NCBI GenBank assembly: GCA_965153355.1
Contig: OZ231128.1
Coordinates: 2,666,001-2,730,000, forward strand
DNA length: 64,000 nt
DNA from: Flaccisagitta enflata
Lineage: Eukaryota > Chaetognatha > Sagittoidea > Aphragmophora
Reading direction: 5' to 3'
The stretch's first letter is position 1; each line of letters begins with the position of its first letter. Below the pieces are notes generated by a model. It had not been told where the DNA came from, did no database searches, and saw only the letters and a list, made by a program, of their open reading frames with translations. The position numbers and the translations under genes were made by a program. Of this stretch, positions 43,106 to 53,880 are shown piece by piece.

Positions 43106-44470
43106 TTGAATATAAGCTATTTTGAGCATTTTGGAGGTCGTTTTGAATTGAAATTATGTGAATGTGTGTGTGATCTTAAAACTGAGCACGCGACTGTCAC
43201 TCTGTTGGGCTTGTTTTATACTAAGGGGACTCTGGAAATTGAGCATTTAACATCTACCAGTGGCAAAATGTAGTTATGTATTTAAACGCTGTGACGGCTC
43301 AAAGGTGGCAACTATGGGTAGTTCAGATTTAAAAGGCAATACATATGCACCAAAGATACATTTCAAAATGTCCATATTCTGAGTTGGAAGTTGGGCGAGC
43401 GTACTCCTAGTCTCCTGTGAAGTATGTAGATGCATTTTAGTTACCCTTGACCCCCTGGTAGAAGTTAAGAAACAATCACTAGCGTTCCCTTTGAATATTC
43501 TTACTGAGATTTCAGATGCTGACCTATTTAACCCGGTAGTTGTAGCATCTGTAACTGCCCCTAACTCCTGAGGAGTTTCTTAGTTGCAGGCTCATCAACG
43601 TCGTAGTTCTATTGTCACTGCATTTCGCCAAAAAGAAAAAATAATTACGCGTTCAAATTCTTTTCGCGTTAATTTAAAAGAAATTATCCTGTACAGTGCG
43701 TTGTTTCTGTGTTACACCGTAGCGCCAATCGTTTGTTCAAACTCTTTGCTTCTTGTAAGGATAATATATACTTGTATTCAGTTTTGAAAGTGTGACGTAT
43801 ATTCAAACATAGAATTTGCTTCAGTATATTCACCGTGGGATGAGGCATTTTGCAGACTGGCGGGAATTTTGAATCGCCTCAAAGTCAACATATGGTCTAC
43901 CTTTGGCGAGCCGAAGACCACATTGAGACTAATCATCTCCAACCCTAACCCTAGGGCACCCCATTACAAAAGAGGTCACTTTTAGCTCAAGGCCTACTTT
44001 TGATGGGTGGCTATGATCAAATTCGTAATAAATACCAAATGGAAGTAAAGTTTTTTCGTCTGTTAGATCATTCTCTATCGCATCAAAGAAGGAAAATAGG
44101 GATTAGACTGAGGTCCTTTCGTTGTTCATCCCTCTGTGATATATATCCAATTTACTTATCTCGCTTGATTTAGGGAGCTCACTTTGTTCTTCCGCGAAAT
44201 CAATTTTCGTTTCCAAACTTGGACGATTTCACACCCATTATTTAAAATTTTAAAAAACGTTTTCACTTTCAACCAATGCTTGACAAAAAAATTCTTTCTA
44301 TTGTCTCTATCCCATTTCCCCCCCCCCCACTTTTTTCCCCTAAACAAATCCTTGCCTCCCTTCCATACATAAACCACATCTTTCCTTACTCCCGGCTCTC
44401 CTCCTCACTCCACCCAATCCAATTCCTCTCCGCGTCTTTCATCAAAACCACGCATTGCATTCTCGTTACT
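43106..44470. other. Intron sequence between e12 and e13
   Basis: No gene, MITE or F copy recognised. C/T content rises from 44290. Confidence 0.45.
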
Positions 44471-44862
44471 ATGCCCGACACACAACCACCGCTACCATTA
44501 CCACCAACACCACCACCACCACCACTACCACTACCACCAACACCATTACCACTGACACCACCGCTACCACTACCACCACCAACACCACCACCACTACCAC
44601 CACCAACACCAACACCACCACCACCACCACCACCAACAACACCATAACCAACACCATAACCAACACCATTGCTAACACTATTACCAACACCATTACCAAC
44701 ACCATCACTAACACCATTACCAACACCATTACCAACCTTACTACCACCACCACTACCGCCAACACCCTTACCACCACCATCATTGCCACCACTACCACCT
44801 CCACCACCACCATTGCCACCACTACCACCACCACCATTGCCACAATTACCACCCCCTCCTCA
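44471..44862 (+). repeat. ACC/ACCATT trinucleotide array abutting e13
   Basis: ACCACCACCA-type units and a block of ACCATTACCAAC hexamer-like units, ending ~10 nt before the e13 acceptor. Poly-Pro/Thr/Val frames are artefacts. Confidence 0.95.
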
Positions 44863-44871
44863 CGCAAACAG

Positions 44872-45062
44872 GCATCAAACTGAAGTTGGCTGCGATCAAA
44901 CCTCCCGCCCCTCGCGTGGTTCCGTTGGGACCGCCGATTCAACTGGTGGCTGATCATCACCGTCACTCCACAAACATTTCCAGCTACTCGTCCAGAAGAT
45001 TGGAAGTTCTCAAGTCACTCGTTTTGAACATCTTCGAAAACAAAATCTCCGACGCTAGGAAG
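44872..45062 (+). CDS. SBF-like exon e13: start of SBF helical region
   Basis: Residues 601-664: basic/Pro start (KLAAIKPPAPRVVPLGPP) then YSSRRLEVLKSLVLNIFENK, ISDARK, matching human [20 protein letters not shown]. Enters in phase 1. The donor AAG|GTCCGT is a weak match. The ~390 nt before the acceptor are an ACC-type repeat, so the pyrimidine tract is interrupted by A at about every third base. Confidence 0.94.
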
Positions 45063-45402
45063 GTCCGTGTGTGACATGACTTAGGCGCTGACACCCCCCC
45101 CCCTCTAACCCCCCTAACCCGAAGGGCAAGCAATATATCTGGTATCATAAGGGGGCCATTCCCATGAAAATTGTCAAAAACATCCTGGCTATCTATATGT
45201 AAAAAAATTTTTCTTCTAATCAAATTTTAGTCACCCTAGGGTGTGATGACACTGGGTGTCTATATTTTAGACCTACGATTGCAATGATAAAAGATGAAAA
45301 TTTTGATGGCAAAAAAACAAAAAAGTGCCTAAAATGGCTCCCTTGTGGGGCTGGTACATACTACCAAAAAAATCAGATCTGGTTTTCTTGTAATTGGAAA
45401 GA
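45063..45402. other. Start of the e13-e14 intron
   Basis: Contains TTTTAGTCACCCTAGGG (45222), similar to an end of the 17133 MITE, as a possible lone end. No gene. Confidence 0.4.
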
Positions 45403-45995
45403 TACAGTGGGGTTCGTGGAATAACAGCCTAAACTGGAGGAAGGTATTTAAGTGTCTTAATTTCATTTGACAAACTTGATATTCGAAATATAAGTTGTTC
45501 ACTTGATGCTTTTGTCCCTGAGTTTTTTGGTTGCTATGGAAACCAAAATTATTTTTTCAAACATTTATAACGACTAAAATATCAATATTTTGAGAAATAT
45601 TGTCAAGGAACATTGCTCAAAATTAAATTTGCTACAACTTTCCCACAGTATGTTCTGTAAGAATATTGCTCGTTTGGCCGTTGCTAAGGGGCATCACACC
45701 TAGCAACCGCTAAATGATGCTCCCTAGCAACGGCTAAATGAGCAATATTCTTACAGGAAAGTTGTAGTAAATCTAATTTTGAGCAATGTTCCCTGATGAT
45801 ATTTGTCAAAATATCGATATTCTAGTTGTTATGAATGTTCAAAAAAAAAAATTGGTTTCCATAGCAACCGAAAAACTCAGGGAAAAAAGCATCAAGTGAA
45901 CAACTTATATTTCAAATATCAAGTTTGTCAAATGAAATTAAGACACTTAAATACCTTCCTCCAGTTTAGGCTGTTATTCCTCAAACCCCACTGTA
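45403..45995. mobile_element. CAGT-type MITE with ~290-bp arms
   Basis: TACAGTGGGGTTCGTGGAAT, AACAGCCTAAACTGGAGG and the inverse GGCTGTTATTCCTCAAACCC, CACTGTA. The arms are almost the whole element, meeting at CGTTGCTAAGGGGCATC near 45695. The core (TAGCAACGGCTAAATGAGCA) is shared with 50251-50796. Confidence 0.87.
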
Positions 45996-46061
45996 TGGCT
46001 TTCCTCCTTATCACCAATTCATTGATTCCGGTACTGTAAGCGTTGCTTAGCGCCCCTCCCT

Positions 46062-46213
46062 AAAACAAGGCCGGATACACGGCCACCAGTCGCGGACGGG
46101 TGGGCAGGGGGGGAAATGCGCGTTTTCCCACTTTTCGACTCGATCATTACGGACGGACCGGCGGACGGACGGACGGACAAAGCCTCTTAAAGAGTTGCGT
46201 GTCCGCAACTAGA
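46062..46213 (+). mobile_element. Chimeric F2-head / F3-tail element
   Basis: Head AACAAGGCCGGATACACGGC, AGTCGCGGACGGGTGGGCAG (F2). Tail ACAAAGCCTCTTAAAGAGTT, GCGTGTCCGCAACTAGAAAA (F3). A GGAC run sits between. A CGA/GAC trinucleotide run follows at ~46233-46264. Confidence 0.75.
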
Positions 46214-46382
46214 AAACAGTAAATCCGCAACAACAAGGACGACGACGACGACGACGACGACGACCGATAGCCTAATTGCAATTCGCTGATGATACAAAAA
46301 ACTTCTACGAATTCATTGAATCTGTCAATCTGTCCCTTTCTATCATTTACATTCCATTCATGCATTCTTCCACTATTGACAG

Positions 46383-46499
46383 ATTCTTCCGGCTGTGGTT
46401 CGGGCACTGAAAACTCGGCCCGCGAGGTTGGCACTCTGCCAAGAACTAGCGTATCACGTTGCTACCGTATCGAACAAGGCCATGTTGGAACCGTTACAA
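46383..46499 (+). CDS. SBF-like exon e14
   Basis: Residues 665-703: ILPAVVRALKTRPARLALCQ, ELAYHVATVSNKAMLEPLQ, equal to human [20 protein letters not shown] and ELHLHVQQNRAVLDHQQ. The acceptor is ATTGACAG and the donor CAA|GTGAGT; both are phase 0. The last ~50 nt plus the donor and ~60 nt of intron are tandemly repeated for a further 1 kb. Confidence 0.95.
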
Positions 46500-47560
46500 G
46501 TGAGTGAGAGGTTCATGATATAGTTGGGGGTTAGTTGCATGATCTTTGTCTTGGAACTGGCGTATCACGTTGCTACCGTATCGAACAAGGCCATGTTGGA
46601 ACCGTTACAAGTGAGTGAGAGGTTCATGATATAGTTGGGGGTTAGTTGCGTGATCTTTGTTTTGGAACTGGCGTATCACGTTGCTACCGTATCGAACAAG
46701 GCCATGTTGGAACCGTTACAAGTGAGTGAGAGGTTCATGATATAGTTGGGGGTTAGTTGCGTGATCTTTGTTTTGGAACTGGCGTATCACGTTGCTACCG
46801 TATCGAACATGGTCATGTTGGAACTGTTACAAGTGAGTGATGAGGTTCATGATATAGTTGGTAGTTTGTTGCTACCGTATCGAACAAGGCCATGTTGGAA
46901 CCATTACAAGTGAGTTTGGTTCATGATATGATTGGTGGTTAGTTGTGTGTTCTTTGCCTAAGAATTGGCCTATCACGTTGCTACCGTATCGAACAAGGCC
47001 ATGTTGGAACCGTTACAAGTGAGTGAGAGGTTCATGATATAGTTGGGAGTTAGTTGCTACCGTATCGAACAAGGCCATGTTGGAACCGTTACAAGTGAGT
47101 GAGAGGTTCATGATACAGATGGGAGTTAGTTGCTACCGTATCGAACAAGGCCATGTTGGAACCGTTACAAGTGAGTGAGGTTTATGATATAATTGGGGGT
47201 TAATTGCATGATCTTTGTCTTGGAACTGGCGTATCACGTTACTACCATATCGAACAAGGCCATGTTGGAACCGTTACAAGTGAGTTTGGTTCATGAAATA
47301 ATTGGGGGTTAGTTGTGAGTTCTTTGCCTAAGAATTGGCCTATTACGTCGCTACTGTATCAAACAAGGCCATGTTGGAACCGTTACAAGTGAGTGAGAGG
47401 TTTATGACATAGTTGGGGGTTAGTTGCATGATCTTTGTCTTGGAACTGGCGTATCTCATTGCTACCGTATCGAACATGGTCATGTTGGAACCGTTACAAG
47501 TGAGTGATGAGGTTCATGATATAGTTGGGGGTAAGTTGCGTGATCTTTGTCTTGGAATGT
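46451..47560 (+). repeat. 111-bp tandem array of the e14 end plus its splice donor
   Basis: Unit starts at 46451, 46562, 46673 and 46784 (period 111), then shorter or diverged units to ~47560, about ten in all. Each holds GTTGCTACCGTATCGAACAA, GGCCATGTTGGAACCGTTAC, AA|GTGAGTGAG, then TTCATGATATAGTTGGGGGT. Several intronic units shorten to ~75 bp by losing the first 40 nt. Confidence 0.93.
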
Positions 47561-47740
47561 GTCTTTGACTTTCTGTAGGCCGTTTGATGTTGGTAAGAAA
47601 TAACTTAGAATGTCTTCTAAACCACACATACTTACCAACATCCATACCATACATACCATACGGCAAACACAGATACATACCATACGACGTACACAGATAC
47701 ATACCATTCGTAGATACTTACCATACCTAAATATACAATG

Positions 47741-48075
47741 TCACTTAGAGCTCCCCAAACTTCGACTATGGCTCTCACCAATCTTACCACAGTTGAGGCT
47801 TGGTAAAAAAATATTCCTTGCAAAATTGTGGGCCTCTGAGATCGCAGGAACCTTCGTTAGGGTGACAATTAAATCTCCATAGAAATCTATGGTAGAGACA
47901 AAATTTGCATAAAAGAAATATTTATTCTTATGCTAATTCAATTCAAACTTCAACCTCAGCCTAACGAAGGTTCCTGCTATCTCAGAGGCCCAAAATTTTG
48001 CATGGAATATTTTTCACCAAGCCTCAACTGTGGTAAGATTGGTGAGACCCATAGTTGAAGTTTGGGGCGCTTTAG
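47741..48075. mobile_element. Fold-back MITE flanked by CATA microsatellites
   Basis: Left GAGCTCCCCAAACTTCGACT, CTCACCAATCTTACCACAGT, GAACCTTCGTTAGG. Right CCTAACGAAGGTTCCTGC, ACTGTGGTAAGATTGGTGAG, GTTGAAGTTTGGGGCGC. ~125-bp arms. ATAC(C)AT-type repeats lie on both sides (47640-47720 and 48090-48235). Confidence 0.85.
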
Positions 48076-48089
48076 TAGACGTAATATAC

Positions 48090-48235
48090 ATACATAACAA
48101 CAAACATAACATACATACATACATACATACATACATACATACATACATACATACATACATACATACATACATACATACATGCATACATACCTACCAAGCA
48201 TACATACATACAAACATACATACCATGCATAGATA
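48090..48235 (+). repeat. CATA microsatellite
   Basis: ACATACATACATACATACAT run to ~48183, then looser CATACATAC(C) units to 48235. Confidence 0.95.
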
Positions 48236-48313
48236 CACCCTACGTACTCACTTTTACTCAGCATTGTAATGAATGTATTATGACTGTGCTTAATGTTTGT
48301 TTTATAATTTTAG

Positions 48314-48434
48314 TTCGACTTGATCGTGCGCCTTTTAAACGCCGCGTTGGCCGCCGATTCCGCCATCGACGAAAACGGCGTCGCCGCCGCAATTCTTCCG
48401 CTCTCCACTTCCTTCTGTCGCAAATTGTGCACGG
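48314..48434 (+). CDS. SBF-like exon e15
   Basis: Residues 704-743: FDLIVRLLNAALAADSAIDE, NGVAAAILPLSTSFCRKLCTG, equal to human [20 protein letters not shown] and HGIAAALLPLVTAFCRKL. The acceptor is ATTTTAG and the donor G|GTGAGT is phase 1. Strong G/C bias at third positions, typical of this gene here. Confidence 0.96.
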
Positions 48435-48445
48435 GTGAGTCCGAG

Positions 48446-48910
48446 TAGAGATTCATTCAATCGAGATCATTTGAGGTGATCGTGATTCCATTGAGATCAG
48501 TTAAGCCGTGATGTAAAGATCATGATTCAATTGAGATCATTTAAGATGATGTTAAGATCATCATTTAATTGAGATTGTAAGGTGAAGTTAGGATCATGAT
48601 TCAATTGAGATTATAAGGTGAAGTTAGGATCATGATTCAATTTTGATCATTTAAGGTGATGTTAAGATCATGATTCAATTGTGACTTTGTGGTGATGTAA
48701 AGGTCATGATCCAATTTAGATCATTTAAGGTGATGGTAAGATCATGATTCAAATGAGATTATAAGTTGATGTTGAGATCATGATTCAGTTGGGATCATAA
48801 GGTGATGTTGAGATCATGATTCAATTGAGATCATTTAGGATGATCTTGATAGTGAGATTCAGTTGACACCGTAAAGTGATCTTGGGATCGTGATTCAATT
48901 GTCAAGACAA
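48446..48910 (+). repeat. ~38-bp diverged array starting just after the e15 donor
   Basis: About twelve units of ATCATGATTCAATTGAGATC plus ATTTAAGGTGATGTTAAG. The first unit starts within ~15 nt of the GTGAGT donor. Confidence 0.88.
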
Positions 48911-49013
48911 TTGATGCGGAGGCAGTTTTCTCATCATTGGGCCCATTCGATTAATTAGGTGGAACTGGAAGTAGCTCGGATGAAAGAGGTTTGTACAGAA
49001 GAAGGGTTATTAT

Positions 49014-49305
49014 AAGGTATGAACCCCCTAAGACTGTAGAACCCCCCCTTTTACAGATTAGAATTATTGTAAAAGATTGTTAAAACTGAGTTGCTAACTG
49101 TAGCTTAAGACCATACAAGTGGCGCCATTACGGCGATTTTGCGATTTTTACTCTAATCTGAAATTTTAGCATAAAATCCGTGATTTTGAAAATTATTTGT
49201 ATAGATATAAACATTTTTTTCTTTATCTCATAAATCTCATTGATAAAATTGATAAGTGCGGTAGGTGGGGGTGCTACAGTTTTCAGAGGGTTCACACCTT
49301 GTATT
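49014..49305. mobile_element. 'G' fold-back element, copy 2
   Basis: Left AAGGTATGAACCCCCTAAGA, CTGTAGAACCCCCC. Right GGTGGGGGTGCTACAGTTTT, GAGGGTTCACACCTTGTA. Contains ACAAGTGGCGCCATTACGGC in one arm. ~290 bp. Confidence 0.82.
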
Positions 49306-49752
49306 TAGCTTTTCTCTGTATTTAAAGTCGGCACGTTGGCCGTTTGCTGAATTGGTGAAGGACATGGCAAGATGGTGATACATGGAACAACGGAAATTTG
49401 GGCGGTCTCGTTTTACTAAATAAGGGAATACAAAGGCGATATGGTCATGGTTTCGTTGCCCTCCCTAGGCGCCTTGGGTGAGAATCTGAATGTTGGGTTT
49501 TTTTCAATAGTTGACCAATGAAAAAAAACATTGGGGAATATGCAAGATTTGTTGCACGCGCAGTGCCCGGGCACTGGTTCGCATGACAGAATCTCTAAAT
49601 TTGGATGCAAAACATGACGAAAATTATGCCAGAACGGCAATTCTGTTGAAATCATCACAATTGCGCACAAGTAGTCGATAATTCAGTTCTTCCTCCCCCG
49701 TCCCACCCCCTCTTTCTTTCTGATACCTTCTCCCTCCCCTCCCCCCCAACAG
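49306..49752. other. Intron sequence before e16
   Basis: The last 60 nt are C-rich (CCCTCCCCTCCCCCCCAACA) and form the e16 polypyrimidine tract. No gene seen. Confidence 0.5.
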
Positions 49753-49937
49753 GCGTCATTCAGTTTACCTACACGTGCATCCAAGAGCATCCAGTTTGGG
49801 TCAATCAACAATTCTGGGAAGATTCCTTCCACGCCGACGTGGAAAAGCAAATCCGTCAACTCTATCTCACCCCGGAAGAGGTCAAGGCCGAACAAGAACT
49901 GCAACAACTCAACAACAACCCATCCTCACCGGGAATC
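49753..49937 (+). CDS. SBF-like exon e16
   Basis: Residues 744-805: GVIQFTYTCIQEHPVWVNQQ, FWEDSFHADVEKQIRQLYL, then TPEEVKAEQELQQ and an Asn/Pro-rich end. Equal to human [20 protein letters not shown] and FWEAMFYGDVQTHIRALYL. The acceptor is a C-rich tract ending CAACAG and the donor ATC|GTAAGT is phase 0. Confidence 0.96.
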
Positions 49938-50250
49938 GTAAGTTTTTGGAGGCAGTTGTCGAGCTCTATGTATGGTCACTCTATGTATGGTGTTTTAAAA
50001 AAGTGCTGGACCGCCGCAGCCTACAGTGCTACGCTTTGAGACTGAAAATATTAAAGTTCAGAAGATGTTTTACACAATGTAGTCGACAAATTACTGAAAA
50101 TTGAGTCACGGTGCAGTGAGGACATGACGCGCTAACGCAAATACTACGGTTTAGCTTACGTCTTTGAAATTCGCTTTTGCTATTTACCAAAATACAGTTT
50201 GTATGGGAGATTCACTTTCATGGACGAATGTCAGAATTCGTCGGTATAAG
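49938..50250. other. Intron sequence after e16
   Basis: CTCTATGTATGGTCACTCTA near-duplicate at ~49966. No gene. Confidence 0.45.
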
Positions 50251-50796
50251 TACAGTAGATCTCGTCTAGACTTGAAATAACGGGGGCAAGCACTATGGAA
50301 GAACAAATAAAACTAGAGGGCTGATATTTGAAATATGAATTAATAAAGGAATGATTTATTCCCCATGATATTTGGTTGCCATGGAAACGCATTTCCATGT
50401 ATTTATGCTAAAATATCAATATTTTGAGAAATTTTTTGAGGGAACATTGCTTAGAATTAAATTTGCTACAACTTTCCCACAGTATATTCTGTAAGAATAT
50501 CGCTCGTTTGGCCCTTGCTAGGGAGCGTATCCATGTGTGACAACCCCTAGCAACCGCTAAACGAGCGACATTCTTACAGAACATACTGTGGGGAAGTTAT
50601 ATGCAGTTTTAAGCAATGTTCTCAAATTTCTCAAAATATTGATACTTTAGCGTAAATACATGAAATGTTCATGGAACTATCATGGGCAATAAAGCATCAT
50701 TTTATTAGTCTATGTTCCAAATATCAATCCCCTGGCTTCATTTGTTAATCTACAATGCTTGCCCCCGTTATCTCAAGTCTAGACGAGATCTACTGT
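50251..50796. mobile_element. CAGT-type MITE, second long copy
   Basis: TACAGTAGATCTCGTCTAGA, CTTGAAATAACGGGGGCAAG and inverse CTTGCCCCCGTTATCTCAAG, TCTAGACGAGATCTACTGTA. The core is related to 45403-45995. ATGTCAGAATTCG occurs at both flanks (50228 and 50799). Confidence 0.87.
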
Positions 50797-50874
50797 ATCA
50801 TGTCAGAATTCGCCAGTTCATCCCAGATTCTTGATAAAGTGTTTAAGCATAGGGGTGGTGGCATGGAATAGTTC

Positions 50875-51075
50875 ACCGAGGGTAAAATGGGTCACCTAGG
50901 GTAAAATGGGTCACCCAGTTTACTCAGCCCTAATATTAGTTTCAGCCAAATTTCTTTTATCATCCATAACTAAACACACTTAACCTTCCCTACTCATCAA
51001 AATTACCAGTTCATTTTCCTGTAGATTCTTAAAAAAAAGTGGGTGACCCATTTTACCCCAGGTAACCAAGGTGTT
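50875..51075. repeat. 'GGGTAAAATGGGTCACC' element
   Basis: GGGTAAAATGGGTCACCTAG, GGTAAAATGGGTCACCCAG at 50880-50920 and the inverse GTGGGTGACCCATTTTACCC at 51039-51058. A ~180-bp inverted-repeat element related to 14113/14950. Confidence 0.7.
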
Positions 51076-51082
51076 ATATAAA

Positions 51083-51541
51083 TATAACCCCACTCTACCC
51101 TAATTAGGGGGCGTTTCTAGTCAGTCAATCGCGTTTTTAACGGGCCACTTGGTCGCTCGCTACGTCTGTTCGCTCGCACCGCTCACTCCGCTCACTCACT
51201 TCGCAGCGCTCCACTTTGCTACGCTCGCTCACTCCGTTCATGGGCTCACTCACTTCGCTCACTCACTCACTTTGCTCACTCACTCACTTTGCTCACTCAC
51301 TCACTACGCTCACTCACTCACTTCGCTCACTCACTCACTTCGCTCACTCACTCACTTTGCTCACTCACTCACTTTGCTCACTCACTCACTCACTCACTTT
51401 GCTCACTCACTTCGCTCACTCACTCACTTCGCTCACTCACTTCACTCACTCACTCACTTCACTCACTCCCTCGTGGGACAGTGAAAACTCTTGAATATGT
51501 GTTCATGCTGTACATTGTCATATAACCCCACTCTACCCTAC
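51083..51541. mobile_element. GCGAGCG-rich element, copy 2, with 20-bp flanking direct repeats
   Basis: GGGGGCGTTTCTAGTCAGTC, AACGGGCCACTTGGTCGCTC, then ~260 nt of CTCACTCACTTCG units, then CACTCCCTCGTGGGACAGTG. Flanked on both sides by TATAACCCCACTCTACCCTA (51083-51102 and 51521-51540). The His/Ser/Leu-rich translations across it are repeat artefacts. Confidence 0.75.
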
Positions 51542-51695
51542 TTATGCCATGACGCCGAGCACGAGGGTGATCGCAGGTGATTTAAACAGTGAGCCTAGTC
51601 GCGTGAGTGCTGAGCCATGAGTTTCTTCTCTCACTTCAATCTTTCCCGGATCCATATCTCTCATCAATCATCACGGATTTGTACATAAACATCAG

Positions 51696-51950
51696 GATCG
51701 AAGACGTCGACATCGAACCCTGGCCATGAAATCCAAGTGTTTGCGGAGGTCATTAACCTCGGCTTTGGCCATCCCCGCCTCATCGTCTCATTATTATTAT
51801 TATTATTCCACCGTCGACGGCGCTTCTTCTTCTTCGCTTTCTTATCCCTCCTCTCTTCCTTCCTCTCTTCTCAACAATTCTTTCTTCTGCTCTTCTCTTC
51901 CTCGACCATCCTCTTCATCTTCTTCAACTTCCGCTTCGTCGTCGTCGCGA
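51696..51950 (+). CDS. Candidate SBF-like exon e17: basic then Ser-rich linker
   Basis: An 85-codon open segment entered at CATCAG (phase 0, as e16 requires) and left at CGA|GTGAGA (phase 0, as e18 requires). Reads DRRRRHRTLAMKSKCLRRSL, a Tyr run after SSSH, then long Ser runs. It has no resemblance to human SBF1, where this position is a short acidic linker. Support is phase fit, G/C-rich codons and an open frame. The frame stays open past the donor to a stop near 52062. It could be an alternative exon, or not an exon at all. Confidence 0.45.
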
Positions 51951-52083
51951 GTGAGAGACGAATCTTCTTCTCTCTCCATGACAAAAGATGATGTCATAAA
52001 TCGCCCTCTTTTGGTACATCAACGAGTTTTTTTCGTAGTTGAGCTCGTCAATGGCAAAGATTGAACCGCGCATGATCTTGACT

Positions 52084-52634
52084 CAGAGATGCCGATTCTG
52101 TGAAGCATGGTAGCAATGCTAGGCAGCAGACAAGTGGCAATGTGCGGTAGATGAGGCCAAGGGGAGGGGGGGGGGAAGAGACGATTAAGGGGGTGTTAAG
52201 GGGGAGAAGGAATGTAGGGAGGAAAGAGCCGAAGGCCAGATTTTCGATTTTGCACAACTACTTGCTCGTCTGTCTCGGTGGATGAAATGCTCATTTGCAT
52301 ATTGCAGTAAAGTTTTATACACGCCTCTCAACGTTCTTAAAACCAAAATTGAAGTTGTTCCAAGTGTCGAACATTCCCTCATTTTTATGGCCGAGTAAAG
52401 GCCTGATGATTTTGTAGTGACAATGCAAAATGGCGAATCTATCCAAGAAAAGTTGACTTTCAAACACGATTGCGTTTTGTTCAAAGGTATGTTTATTTTG
52501 AAAAAATTATTGAGACCTGGCGGAATACGTCTGAGTCGTCTGACCCCTCGAACGAACTTGTGAAAAGTGCGGCAGCTTTTGCCGAACTTCCTTTGCTACG
52601 CGGCTGCCCAACTTAATCGGCATCTCTGGAACTA
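52084..52634. mobile_element. MITE related to 38093-38367
   Basis: Left TCAGAGATGCCGATTCTGTG, GGCAGCAGACAAGTGGC. Right GTGCGGCAGCTTTTGCCGAA, CTGCCCAACTTAATCGGCAT, CTCTGG. Contains TCATTTGCATATTGCAGTAA, a sequence also seen at ~18473 and ~40753. Confidence 0.68.
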
Positions 52635-52718
52635 GAAAACGTGCTCTTAGGGTTGTATCTTGCAAGGCGATATGAGGGAGACTGAATGGCCTGTACTACA
52701 GATAAAAGGTTTCAATTT

Positions 52719-53017
52719 ACAAGGTGTGAAACCCCTGAAAATTGTAGCACCCCCACCTACAGCTACAGCGACTTTTGGGGTAATGAGATCATGTTTTCAT
52801 CAATACTAGTGGCGCCACTAAAGAAATTTTTAAAATTCGTCCTCTAAGTCATAGCTTCTGAAAGTGTTTGAATTAGTTATTTCTAAGAGTAAAAAGAATT
52901 GCACTTTATCTTGAGACTAGAGTGGAAATTACAAGATCGCCTTAGTGGCGCCACTTTTATTAACTCCTTTAATTTGTTACTTACGCTGTATTGCTGTAAG
53001 GGGGGTTCATACCTTGC
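52719..53017. mobile_element. 'G' fold-back element, copy 3
   Basis: Left ACAAGGTGTGAAACCCCTGA, GTAGCACCCCCACCTACAGC. Right GTAAGGGGGGTTCATACCTT (the GTGCTACAG part is deleted). The internal AGTGGCGCCACTAAAG / CTTAGTGGCGCCACTTT pair is also inverted. Confidence 0.8.
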
Positions 53018-53215
53018 ATTGCCCCTTTTTCTGTTGGTTACTTTATCCCCTCTTTGACAATGTGCGTGCCGAAGCTCACAGTCGGAGAACTCGAGGCCCC
53101 ATTTGCCGTTGTTTTGCCTCTGGTGCATGGAAAATCTTCATTTTGCGTGTGTTTTTTGTCCCCGACGAACAGTTTTCGTCGGTGACTATAAAGTAGCAGT
53201 GATGCGTTGTCTGTT

Positions 53216-53880
53216 GTTCGTTCGTTCGTTTAAAACCTTCTCATATCTTTTGAACCAGACCTCAGAAGTTCATGAAACTTTACCAGTGGTATTTTTATGT
53301 CAATGGGAGCTTGTGTACCAATTTTCAGAAAAATTCATTAACTTTTACTACCCTTTGCCTATTATTTTTGTAGTAATATTTTACTAGACTTAGGCGATTT
53401 CCATAGGCAGAGGGTAGTAAACCTATGTGAATTTTTTTTTAATTTGGTATACAAGTAAAGGGTACTAAATAAACAACCCCCGCAAAATTCGAATTAAATC
53501 TGAGGTCTGGTGTATGAGATATTAGCTTATTTATGTAGTAATATGTTACTAGGACTTAGGCATTTTACATAGGTAGAGGGTAGTAAAACTATGTGAATTT
53601 TTTTTTAATTTGGAATACAAGCAAAGGGTACTAAATAAACAACACCTGCAAAATTTGAATTAAATCTGAGGTCTGGTGTATGAGATATTAGCTTATTTAT
53701 GTAGTAATATGTTACTAGGACTTAGGCATTTTACATAGGTAGAGGGTAGTAAAACTATGTGAATTTTTTTTCAATTTGGTATACAAGTAAAGGGCACTAA
53801 ATGAACAACCCCTGCAAAATTCGAATTAAATCTGAGGTCTGGTGTATGAGATATAAACTTATTTATGTAGTAATATATTA
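53216..53880 (+). repeat. Dispersed repeat 'CTTCTCATATCTTTTGAACC', copy 2 with more tandem units
   Basis: AACCTTCTCATATCTTTTGA, ACCAGACCTCAGAAGTTCAT, then about three ~180-bp units each with GTATACAAGTAAAGGG, AAATAAACAACCCCTGCAAA, ATTAAATCTGAGGTCTGGTG, TATGAGATATTAGCTTATTT. The unit is also the 3' half of copy 1. Confidence 0.8.
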
